A stretch of DNA of 14,075 nt from Lachnospiraceae bacterium (GTDB lineage Bacteria > Bacillota_A > Clostridia > Lachnospirales > Lachnospiraceae): positions 1 through 14,075 of the forward strand of contig JAIKXO010000175.1 in the NCBI GenBank assembly GCA_024684065.1. Reading direction: 5' to 3'. Below the pieces are notes generated by a model. It was not told the origin of the DNA, did not search any database, and saw only the letters and a list, made by a program, of their open reading frames with translations. The position numbers and the translations under genes were made by a program. Below are positions 7,378-14,044 of this stretch, piece after piece; the stretch's first letter is position 1, and every line of letters begins with the position of its first letter.

Positions 7378-7412
7378 TCGCTTTACCCTGATAAATCAAC
7401 AAGGCAAAAGGT

Positions 7413-7441
7413 ATACTATCATGTAAACGCCCAAAAGTCAA
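7413..7441 (-). promoter_or_regulatory. Sigma-A-type promoter for the amino-acid ABC operon
   Basis: On the minus strand -35 TTGACT (7436-7441) and -10 TAGTAT (7413-7418) are 17 bp apart. The start point should be near 7406. The -10 matches four of six consensus bases. The block around the -35 is nearly the same as at the purC promoter. Confidence 0.65.
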
Positions 7442-7463
7442 ATAAATACGGCAATCAGACGGC

Positions 7464-7503
7464 ACAGGCCTGCCCTGCGCCTGTCCGGCATATTCTCATG
7501 CCG
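7464..7503 (-). terminator. Tandem hairpins downstream of the sulfhydrylase gene
   Basis: CGGCAT/ATGCCG (7486-7491 and 7498-7503) and ACAGGC/GCCTGT (7464-7469 and 7479-7484) form two successive 6-bp stems just after the sulfhydrylase stop and before the ABC promoter. Their position suits transcript end formation. They lack a clear U-tract, so the call is tentative. Confidence 0.35.
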
Positions 7504-7520
7504 TTCCTTTGCACCTGCAA

Positions 7521-8801
7521 TCAACCCTTTAGAGCCTGGGAAAGATCCTCTATAAGATCCTCCTTGTCCTCAAGGCCACAGGATAACCTGACAAGTCCCG
7601 CAGGTATACCGGCCGCTTTCAGCTGTTCATCAGACATCTGCCTGTGAGTGGAGGTTGCCGGATTCAGACAGCAGGTCCTCGCGTCCGCAACATGTGTCTC
7701 AATAGCGGCAAGCTTAAGCCTTCCCATGAATCTCTCCGCGGCTTCCCTTCCGCCGTCGATCTCGAAGGATACGACCCCGCAGCCGCCCTTCGGCATGTAT
7801 TTTACGGCAAGCTCATGATAAGGGTCGCTTAAAAGCCCGGGATAGCTGACCTTTAGGATCTTATCCCGGCCCTGCAGGAATTCCGCGACGGCCTGGCCGT
7901 TTTCCACATGCCTTGCCATCCTCACATGAAGGGATTCAAGTCCCATATTTAACAGGAAAGCATTCTGCGGAGACTGTATACAGCCGAAATCCCTCATAAG
8001 CTGTGACGTGCATTTTGTAATAAACGCCTTTCCCTGACCGAATTTCTCGGCATAAATTATCCCGTGATAGGATTCGTCAGGTTCGGTAAGCCCCGGATAC
8101 TTATCCTTATGAGCCATCCAGTCAAAATGTCCCGAATCGACTATCGCGCCCCCTACCCCGGCGCCGTGTCCGTCCATATATTTTGTGGTGGAATGCGTCA
8201 CGATATCCGCGCCCCATTCGATTGGCCTGCAGTTTACGGGAGTGGGGAAGGTATTGTCAACGATGAGCGGCACCCCGTGGGCATGTGCGGCTTTCGCAAA
8301 TTTCTCGATATCAAGCACCGTCAGCGCGGGGTTTGCTATCGTCTCTCCGAAAACGGCCTTCGTGTTATCCCGAAAAGCTGCCTCAAGCTCTTCATCACTG
8401 CAGTCCGGATCGACAAAGGTCACCTCTATCCCCATCTTTTTCATTGTCACCGAGATAAGGTTGAAGGTACCGCCATATATGGAAGCCGAAGAGACTATGT
8501 GGTCCCCCGCCTCACAGATATTGAAAAGAGCAAAGAAATTGGCTGCCTGTCCGGAGGAAGTAAGCATACCCGCGCTTCCCCCCTCGAGGTCCGCGATCTT
8601 TGCGGCCACATAGTCGTTTGTCGGGTTCTGAAGCCTTGTATAGAAATAACCCTCCGCCTCAAGGTCGAAAAGCTTTCCCATGTCGGCGCTCGTGTCATAC
8701 TTGAAGGTTGTGGACTGAATAATGGGGATCTGCCTCGGTTCCCCGTTTCCGGGCCTGTACCCGGACTGCACGCATTTCGTTCCTATACCTTTTGTACTCA
8801 T
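7521..8801 (-). CDS. O-acetylhomoserine sulfhydrylase-type PLP enzyme
   Basis: This enzyme belongs to the Cys/Met-metabolism PLP family. It most likely joins O-acetylhomoserine with sulfide (or a thiol) to give homocysteine in methionine synthesis. The start at 8801 (MSTKGIGTKCVQSGY) has GGAGG at five-base spacing and gives 426 residues, the length typical of O-acetylhomoserine aminocarboxypropyltransferases. Cystathionine lyases and methionine gamma-lyase are nearer 380 to 400. YTRLQNPT (54-61) forms the phosphate site across the dimer, Asp182 in IVDNTFPTP pairs with the PLP nitrogen, and Lys207 in HSTTKYMDGHG is the Schiff-base lysine. RLSCGLED near the C-terminus is family-typical. Promiscuous lyase activity cannot be excluded. 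It precedes the amino-acid importer, and DUF4956 lies 167 bp upstream. No S-box or T-box is visible. Confidence 0.92.
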   Translation of the reverse strand: MSTKGIGTKCVQSGYRPGNGEPRQIPIIQSTTFKYDTSADMGKLFDLEAEGYFYTRLQNPTNDYVAAKIADLEGGSAGMLTSSGQAANFFALFNICEAGDHIVSSASIYGGTFNLISVTMKKMGIEVTFVDPDCSDEELEAAFRDNTKAVFGETIANPALTVLDIEKFAKAAHAHGVPLIVDNTFPTPVNCRPIEWGADIVTHSTTKYMDGHGAGVGGAIVDSGHFDWMAHKDKYPGLTEPDESYHGIIYAEKFGQGKAFITKCTSQLMRDFGCIQSPQNAFLLNMGLESLHVRMARHVENGQAVAEFLQGRDKILKVSYPGLLSDPYHELAVKYMPKGGCGVVSFEIDGGREAAERFMGRLKLAAIETHVADARTCCLNPATSTHRQMSDEQLKAAGIPAGLVRLSCGLEDKEDLIEDLSQALKG

Positions 8802-8968
8802 TTTATCCTCCTGTATTCCATAAAATTCTTCTCCGGCTCTGCTTTTTCGCGGCCACTTCATGCTGTCCGAAAACGGGATCCCGGTCCCAATGCCGTTTGG
8901 TTAAGCTGCAATAAAATCCAGTGATATGAGAAGGAACCATATTGCCCCTCAGGATCCGACAGGATACG

Positions 8969-9640
8969 TTAGAGGCTGCCCTCCATATCATCCATGAAGG
9001 ACACGGAACTGACGATATCCGACCCCATAAGCTCGTGAAGCAGCCTTTCCCTCTCCCTTATCCTTACCTCGACCGTCATGCTCATCCCCTGCCTGTCCGC
9101 ATTCTGTGTCCTTACCTTAGAATAGGAACAGTTATTGTTTATGATGTCCATAACGATCTTTTCCGATTCATAGTTTGTCAGATTGACCACTAAGAGGGTA
9201 ATATTCCTGCCCTGTTTTACATTTAAGCAGACGATTATTATCACCGTAAGAACGAGGGATGCAAGCATCGCTATCAGCGCAAATCCCGCCCCGCATATTA
9301 TGCCCGCGCTTATGGACCAGAACAGGAACACCAGATCAAGCGGATCCTTCACGGCGGTCCTGAAACGCACTATGGAAAGGGCACCGACCATTCCTAAGGA
9401 CACAACTATATTTGACTGTATCGTAAGGATTATGGCGGCTGTTATCACCGCGATGGCGACCAGCGAAACGTTAAAGCTCCTGTTATAAAAGGACGTCGTA
9501 TTTATGCGCCTGTACACTATGAAGATATAAGCTCCTAACACCGCGGTAAAACAGATACAGAACAGTATGACCCCCGGTGTGAGCGGTTCGGCTGCATAAC
9601 CTTCAAACATGGCTTTCCTGATGATTCCTAATAGATCCAT
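8969..9640 (-). CDS. DUF4956 integral membrane protein
   Basis: This 223-residue membrane protein is of unknown function. Hydrophobic segments lie near 22-43, 58-75, 103-121 and 122-140. Between the second and third is the diagnostic block of DUF4956, SLGMVGALSIVRFRTA followed by KDPLD (81-102). It has two arginines and a lysine in an otherwise apolar stretch, suggesting a re-entrant or ligand-facing segment. Residues 143-223 form a soluble, probably cytoplasmic, alpha/beta domain. The start at 9640 has GGAG upstream. It follows the VTC-domain gene, a pairing I recall as recurrent in Firmicutes. By analogy with the yeast VTC complex, where a catalytic subunit is joined to small membrane subunits, it may be the membrane channel or anchor for the VTC product. 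That role is inference. Confidence 0.88.
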   Translation of the reverse strand: MDLLGIIRKAMFEGYAAEPLTPGVILFCICFTAVLGAYIFIVYRRINTTSFYNRSFNVSLVAIAVITAAIILTIQSNIVVSLGMVGALSIVRFRTAVKDPLDLVFLFWSISAGIICGAGFALIAMLASLVLTVIIIVCLNVKQGRNITLLVVNLTNYESEKIVMDIINNNCSYSKVRTQNADRQGMSMTVEVRIRERERLLHELMGSDIVSSVSFMDDMEGSL

Positions 9641-9773
9641 TTTAAACTCCTTACAAAACTGTTATTTTTGTTTGTCTGTCCGGCCCCGGGTTTTGATCTG
9701 TCAAAGCTCAGAGCGGCAGCAAAGATGTATTTTTTATATCTGTCCGGCAATAACGGATCCGCTCCGGCAGATC
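9641..9773 (-). other. Gap between the VTC and DUF4956 genes with short inverted repeats
   Basis: This 133-bp gap holds TTTGA-TCTG-TCAAA on the + strand (about 9692-9705) and a palindromic GGATCC-centred stem near 9754-9763. TTGACA occurs on the minus strand within the first repeat, but no -10 box follows at 16-18 bp. I therefore call no promoter, and read-through from the VTC gene is the simplest view. Confidence 0.3.
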
Positions 9774-10538
9774 CTATATGCCCCGCTGATCTGACCTGCA
9801 GTAATAATACTTTGAAAATCTGCTGTGTATAAGTGTTTCGATCGAAAGATAATCCTTAAGATGCAAAGGGACCATGTCATCCCACTTAAGCTCCATTATC
9901 CCGTAATCATCATTCTCTCTCATCGCAGGAATACCGAATCTCGTTTCCTTTTCCAGAAAACTGTCTGTATTTTCCGAGTAGAACAGGCCGGTGTCTATCG
10001 TAAACCTGATATTTAAGAAAGGATAGATGAAGGGAAGCCTGTCATACGATATGATCACGACCGGGCGCAGGTTTTTGGCTTCAAGCTCACTAAAGAGCTG
10101 TCTCTTTACAGCTTCCGCGGAAAGCCGCTCCTGATACCCTGCATCCCCTGCTCCCGCTTTGGCAGAACCCTGTCCCTCATCCCCCGTAAACTTCGGGATC
10201 CTTCCGGCCATGAGCATCCTGCACTCTTCCTCCGAGATCATAGCGGAAAGCTTGCGGCAAAGCCCCCTTTTTTTGATCTTCTTTTCCAGCCTGATGTAAT
10301 TTTTATCCTCATTATAAATCCTTATGCGGAACTTCGCCCTTGGGTCCGTCCCGTCTCCTGATTCCCGATAACAGCTGTTATTGATATCGTCAAAGTAAAG
10401 GCTTCTGACGCTGTAAAGCCCGTCCGGCCTCGTATGGGCATCCGGCCGCATCACTGCCCTGGCCCTTTGCTTAAGGATCTCGGCCTGCATACGGTTTATT
10501 ATGTATTTGTCCTCATGCCTGTATATCTCAGCACACAT
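9774..10538 (-). CDS. VTC-domain (polyphosphate polymerase-like) protein
   Basis: The single VTC domain (triphosphate tunnel metalloenzyme fold) suggests synthesis of polyphosphate from ATP, or a related nucleotidyl/phosphoryl transfer, on the cytoplasmic side of the membrane. The start at 10538 (MCAEIYRHEDKY) has GGGA about ten bases upstream and gives 254 residues. The longer frame needs a GTG at 10571 with no ribosome site. Basic and acidic residues occur in the order of the yeast Vtc4 active site. They are Lys11 in RHEDKY, Arg45 in SVRSLYFDD, Arg71 and Arg73 in KFRIRIYN, and Lys86 in IRLEKKIKKRG. Arg167 in SYDR, Arg178 in IRFTID, Glu216 in IMELKW and Lys243 in FSKYY follow. A Gly/Ala-rich insert covers about 115-135. 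No SPX domain is present. It is followed by DUF4956. Confidence 0.9.
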   Translation of the reverse strand: MCAEIYRHEDKYIINRMQAEILKQRARAVMRPDAHTRPDGLYSVRSLYFDDINNSCYRESGDGTDPRAKFRIRIYNEDKNYIRLEKKIKKRGLCRKLSAMISEEECRMLMAGRIPKFTGDEGQGSAKAGAGDAGYQERLSAEAVKRQLFSELEAKNLRPVVIISYDRLPFIYPFLNIRFTIDTGLFYSENTDSFLEKETRFGIPAMRENDDYGIMELKWDDMVPLHLKDYLSIETLIHSRFSKYYYCRSDQRGI

Positions 10539-10572
10539 TTTTTCGATCCCAAAGTATGATCCGAACCGCACC

Positions 10573-10682
10573 GATCTGCGTGTCAGATCTTGTGCTTAAG
10601 CATAAACTTCAGTTTATGCCGGCTCAATCCGGTATTTGCTTTAGCAAACTTTGAATTAGTCCGGTATGCGCGGCAGACCGGA
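10573..10682 (-). promoter_or_regulatory. Cluster of hairpins upstream of the VTC gene
   Basis: Five inverted repeats follow one another. They are GATCTG/CAGATC (10573-10589), GCATAAAC-TTCA-GTTTATGC (10600-10619), and CCGG/CCGG (10619-10622 and 10629-10632). TTTGC-TTTA-GCAAA (10635-10648) and TCCGGT/ACCGGA (10660-10665 and 10677-10682) complete the set. This is a densely folded leader or spacer RNA. It matches no known riboswitch that I recognise. Confidence 0.5.
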
Positions 10683-10700
10683 TCATTACATTTAAACACC

Positions 10701-10728
10701 AAAAGCGGCGCCTTCCAAGGCAAACGCT
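10701..10728 (-). terminator. Possible intrinsic terminator after the DUF4353 gene
   Basis: AGCG and GCCTT (minus-strand order) pair with AAGGC and CGCT, with small bulges, across 10704-10728. In the transcript the stem is followed by TTTTGGTGTTT. It lies about 25 to 50 bp after the stop codon of the beta-helix protein. The stem is imperfect and the U-tract interrupted, so termination may be partial. Confidence 0.4.
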
Positions 10729-10750
10729 GATCAGATCATTTTTCTTAAGC

Positions 10751-11620
10751 TCACTGCGTCAGCACGCCTTCATCAATGTAACTGCCTCCCCCGGTTTCAA
10801 TCCCGTTTACAACGGCATTAATGCTCAGGCTGCAGGAAGACGCAAACAGATCCCTCCCGGAAAGTATCGCGGTATTGCCGGCTATTATTCTGTTTTCACC
10901 GCTCAGGATATAGATATTCCCCTTTGATATACGTTTATGGATACCGGTCTTCAAGCCGTCTTTTTCCGCCTCGGCAGTCATCCCGGAGAGTTTTAAAAGC
11001 ATCCCGTCGTCAGCGTTTATCGCATTTCTCTTGGCCTTTATGCGAAGAATGGTATCAAGGCCCTTGAACACGCCTTTTGTATTGACAGCATCCTTCAGAA
11101 AGCCTGTTATCTGAAGCTCGCCCGTGCCGTTTATCGTCACGTCCGAATATGAAAAAACTGCCGCGTTAACGTTCTTTTCGGTATAAAACGCGCAATCCGC
11201 AAGGACATTCTGCGTACCCTCTTTTGCCGTGATGACAAGCTTTGCGGCCGACCGCACAAGTACGGCGGGACCTTCATTTGTCCTGATGTCAGCGTTATCG
11301 AGTATCAGATGAACTATCCTGTCGCCTGCGTCTACCTCGATCGTATTATGATAGTCCCCTGAAAGTATGTAAGCTCCCTCAGAAAGCGCCCCGCCTGAAA
11401 GAAGATCCTCTTCGGAAAGAGTGACCGCTCCCTCTTCGGAATCGTTAAGATCCGTTTCTCCGGGTTCATATAAGCCCATCAGATCCGCTGCCTGAGCCTG
11501 TGTGTTTATGAGCACTGTTTCCTCGGCTTTTTTGCCCTGTGCAAAACCGACGATCACGGTCATCACCAAAAGAATGACCCAAAAAACCGGAAATATTATC
11601 TTGTTCTTCTGCTGCATCAT
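10751..11620 (-). CDS. Signal-anchored carbohydrate-binding beta-helix protein (Cthe_2159/DUF4353 family)
   Basis: This is a probable extracytoplasmic carbohydrate-binding protein. The start at 11620 (or the adjacent ATG at 11617) has a GGGA-type ribosome site. It places a hydrophobic anchor, IIFPVFWVILLVMTVIVGFA, near the N-terminus (about 8-27), giving 289 residues. The frame extends to 11737, but those 39 residues do not look like a secretion signal. From about residue 80 onward the protein shows the repeats of this family, GAYILSGDYHNTIEV, LILDNADI, AAKLVITAKEGTQN, FSYSDVTINGTGELQI and NADDGMLLKLSG, which build a right-handed beta-helix. The founding Clostridium thermocellum member, Cthe_2159, binds cellulose and polygalacturonate. 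No lyase active site can be inferred. It lies between the CotH-like and VTC genes, suggesting it acts in the same surface process. Confidence 0.85.
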   Translation of the reverse strand: MMQQKNKIIFPVFWVILLVMTVIVGFAQGKKAEETVLINTQAQAADLMGLYEPGETDLNDSEEGAVTLSEEDLLSGGALSEGAYILSGDYHNTIEVDAGDRIVHLILDNADIRTNEGPAVLVRSAAKLVITAKEGTQNVLADCAFYTEKNVNAAVFSYSDVTINGTGELQITGFLKDAVNTKGVFKGLDTILRIKAKRNAINADDGMLLKLSGMTAEAEKDGLKTGIHKRISKGNIYILSGENRIIAGNTAILSGRDLFASSCSLSINAVVNGIETGGGSYIDEGVLTQ

Positions 11621-11662
11621 TATTTCCCGTATCCGTAACTGTGGTATCCGATAAAAAAACTG

Positions 11663-11683
11663 TACAAAATCCTTACAAAATCC
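11663..11683. promoter_or_regulatory. 11-bp tandem repeat upstream of DUF4353, possible response-regulator site
   Basis: TACAAAATCC occurs twice, at 11663-11672 and 11674-11683, with an 11-bp period (one helical turn), 43-63 bp upstream of the DUF4353 start. Read as TGTACA-N5-CTTACA it resembles the spaced hexamers of PhoP/OmpR-type response-regulator boxes. The match is loose and the regulator is unknown. Confidence 0.35.
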
Positions 11684-11698
11684 GCACCCTCTATTCAA

Positions 11699-11714
11699 CA
11701 TCTGTGTACAGATG
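11699..11714. repeat. Hairpin CATCTG/CAGATG in the CotH-DUF4353 gap
   Basis: A 6-bp stem with a 4-nt loop (11699-11704 and 11709-11714). A second, longer-looped pair, CCGGCC/GGCCGG, lies at 11740-11745 and 11765-11770. Neither is followed by a U-tract on the minus strand, so read-through from the CotH-like gene remains possible. Confidence 0.4.
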
Positions 11715-11785
11715 CCGGACAGGCCATGGGACATCATTGCCGGCCTTTATTTATTCCTGAAACTGGCCGGAAACTGTCCATTAAG

Positions 11786-14044
11786 TCACTCAAACTCCTC
11801 ATAAATATACTGTGTCATATATTCTTTCCTGTTAAGGAAAAACTCCTCCATTTCCTCCCCCGCCCCGAACTTGGAAAGCACGGGCTTTACCCTTTCATAG
11901 GAAAAATCTTCATCCATCATTTCCATAAAGGTATCGATAAAGCTCATCCTGAACGTCTCGTTCTGCATGAGGGCCTTGAAAAGTGTCTGCTCCTCGAAAT
12001 TCACCGAATTCTCGGTCACCCTTGCATTAAAGGAATTGATCTGCGCGGCCTCGTCGACCTCATAATAATCAAGGGTATCAAATATCCTGTCAAGGAGATC
12101 CATATCGTAAAGCGCCCATCTCCACCGCCCGTCATTATCACCCCCGCCTACCGGCGTCCTTGCCCTGTAGAGCATCCGGTTTATCTGTTCGTCCTGATCG
12201 AGATTGCATCCGTAGATATTGGCACAGAGATATTCTATATAGCTCTGGACGTCGATAATATTGCCAAACTCCTCATAGGCCTCGGGATTGCCAAGATCAT
12301 GCTCGCCTATAAAAGCGTATATCTGCTGGTACAGAAGCTCGTCACCCGGCATTCCGTCATCGATCTCGCCCTCTTTTACCAGGATGAGATTGTTCTCCGC
12401 TATCCCCTTATGTTCATAGAAATATTCGGGACTGTACTTTTCGCAGACAAAGGTGTCGAACCAGAATTCACCGTTTAAAAAGACCGAAACCTCCGCGTGC
12501 TCCTGGGACGCCACATCCCTTCCCGAAACCAGCTCCTGAAGCACCGCGTCCGCGGTCCCGTCCCTGAGAGCAACGGAATGCACGGGTCTTTTGGTGTCAA
12601 AGAAATCCACGCTGAAACTGTCGGATCCGCTGTATGCCTTCCTTGAATATATCGAAAAATGCTTAAGAGGCAGGTCCCTTGTTGAGCCGCCGAAGACCCG
12701 AAGGCCCACGTCCTGCCCGCCTTCGTGCCGCCCGTTGTCAAAAAACTGAAGATTGCCCTCGATCTCAGAGGCTCTGCCGGAAAGCCAGAAATTGACCTGC
12801 GGCTGTTCCCCTTCCCGTCCGTTTAAATACCACGCATCATACAAAGGACCGGTAACGCAGATGCCGTTCAATCCAAAAAGCAGCTCGTAATCTGCAGTCA
12901 GGGAGATCACCTTCTTATCCTCATATTCTGTATCGCCCACAAAATATACCGCATCCGAGGTCCTGCTTCTGTTTCCTTCCGTGTCAAATGCAGCCGCTCT
13001 TATGATAAAAGCCCTGTCTGCATCCTCAAATTCCGGCTCATATTCCTCATAGTCATAGACTACCCTCTGAGCATTCAGGCAGGGAGTGTCCTCCCCCTTT
13101 CTGTCATATACCCTGATCGGCCCCTCATATTTCAGTGAATATACGGAAGGCGCGCTTCCGTCCAGGGTATAATAGATATCGGCCTGTTCCTGCCCTGAAG
13201 CCTCTTTCGAAGGAAGTGAAAGCTCAAGCATGAACTCATCGGGATAAAAGCCGCTTTCAACCGAGAAAACAGGGGCATCAAACTTTATCATTGCCTCCGG
13301 ATCATAAAGGACGCTTGACAGCACCTTCCCGTTCTTATCCGAAAGATAAACCGTTTCCCCATTGCCAAGCTTAAACGGAGAGGTATCATCGAGAAAAAAG
13401 GGAAGCACCTGTCCCGGTATGATCCTGTTCCCCTCAAGTGAAAGCTTTTTCAGATCATTACCGTTATCTGACAGGTACAGCTCATTCATGTCAACCGGAC
13501 ATGCGCCCCGGTTCTCTAAAGTTATATAATCGATGGTCGTAAAGACCCCGCCCGCATCCTTAAAGCTTCCGTCCCCGTGCAGCTCAGTTATAAGAATATG
13601 GGATTTGGAGTATTCGGATATATAGCAGCCGCCGGCGACAACAGCCAGGGAAAAGAGAACGGATAAGATCACCATATTCTCCTGAAGCCTGCCGATCCCC
13701 GCCGTATCCTCGAACACGAGCCTTCTTATGAGGAATCCCGCGGCGATCGAGACAACGCAGTACGCTGCCCCGGACAGGGCTAAATACATCACATCCTGGT
13801 AGATAATATCCCCGCTTAATGAGGACCTGAAAAAATCCAGAAGCCCCGCCGGCGTGAAATGCATAAAAAGCAGGGCCAGAAGAAACCCGAAGCTTATAAT
13901 TGCCGAAAAGACTGCGGCAAGAAGCCCTCTTAAAAACGAAAGCTTCCTGCCCGGAGTCATTATAGCAAGGCTTATCCCCGCAAAGGCGGGAAGCGCTATG
14001 CTTAATGCATATATGCACAAAATGAACTTAAACATGGGTATCAT
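11786..14044 (-). CDS. Membrane-anchored CotH-kinase-family protein with LTD and chitobiase-C-like domains
   Basis: This 752-residue multidomain protein is probably displayed outside the membrane. About four hydrophobic helices (5-28, 38-62, 85-107, 123-141) precede a lamin-tail-like beta domain (149-248, with IDYITLENRG and GNGETVYLSD). A chitobiase C-terminal/Fn3-like segment (258-312, IYYTLDGSAPS) comes next. The rest, from about 375, is the CotH kinase fold. It includes FGGSTRDLPLKHFSIYSR (451-468), NLDQDEQ (614-620) and GRWRWALYDMD (639-649), whose acidic residues match the metal/ATP-binding positions of the family. Bacillus CotH is an atypical protein kinase of spore-coat proteins; family members outside spores are largely uncharacterised. 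A TAG stop eight bases before the ATG fixes the start at 14044 or 14035, although the ribosome site is weak. It heads the visible VTC/DUF4956 cluster. ATP supply outside the cell would be a problem for kinase activity. Confidence 0.87.
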   Translation of the reverse strand: MIPMFKFILCIYALSIALPAFAGISLAIMTPGRKLSFLRGLLAAVFSAIISFGFLLALLFMHFTPAGLLDFFRSSLSGDIIYQDVMYLALSGAAYCVVSIAAGFLIRRLVFEDTAGIGRLQENMVILSVLFSLAVVAGGCYISEYSKSHILITELHGDGSFKDAGGVFTTIDYITLENRGACPVDMNELYLSDNGNDLKKLSLEGNRIIPGQVLPFFLDDTSPFKLGNGETVYLSDKNGKVLSSVLYDPEAMIKFDAPVFSVESGFYPDEFMLELSLPSKEASGQEQADIYYTLDGSAPSVYSLKYEGPIRVYDRKGEDTPCLNAQRVVYDYEEYEPEFEDADRAFIIRAAAFDTEGNRSRTSDAVYFVGDTEYEDKKVISLTADYELLFGLNGICVTGPLYDAWYLNGREGEQPQVNFWLSGRASEIEGNLQFFDNGRHEGGQDVGLRVFGGSTRDLPLKHFSIYSRKAYSGSDSFSVDFFDTKRPVHSVALRDGTADAVLQELVSGRDVASQEHAEVSVFLNGEFWFDTFVCEKYSPEYFYEHKGIAENNLILVKEGEIDDGMPGDELLYQQIYAFIGEHDLGNPEAYEEFGNIIDVQSYIEYLCANIYGCNLDQDEQINRMLYRARTPVGGGDNDGRWRWALYDMDLLDRIFDTLDYYEVDEAAQINSFNARVTENSVNFEEQTLFKALMQNETFRMSFIDTFMEMMDEDFSYERVKPVLSKFGAGEEMEEFFLNRKEYMTQYIYEEFE

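Noticed and set aside
7286..7520. T-box or SAM riboswitch upstream of the importer
   Set aside because: No T-box sequence and no S-box core motifs are visible.
8064..8924. Open frame of 286 codons on the + strand
   Set aside because: Antisense to the sulfhydrylase gene with no Shine-Dalgarno and no recognisable domain.
8803..8991. Minus-strand open frame of 62 codons between DUF4956 and the sulfhydrylase
   Set aside because: Overlaps the DUF4956 end, has no good ribosome site and is rich in Arg and Trp as random GC-rich frames are.
9692..9705. Promoter with TTGACA upstream of DUF4956
   Set aside because: The -35 match is perfect, but no acceptable -10 box occurs at 16-18 bp; the region downstream is GC-rich.
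11726..12478. Open frame of 250 codons on the + strand
   Set aside because: Antisense to the CotH-like gene's conserved 3' end; a shadow.
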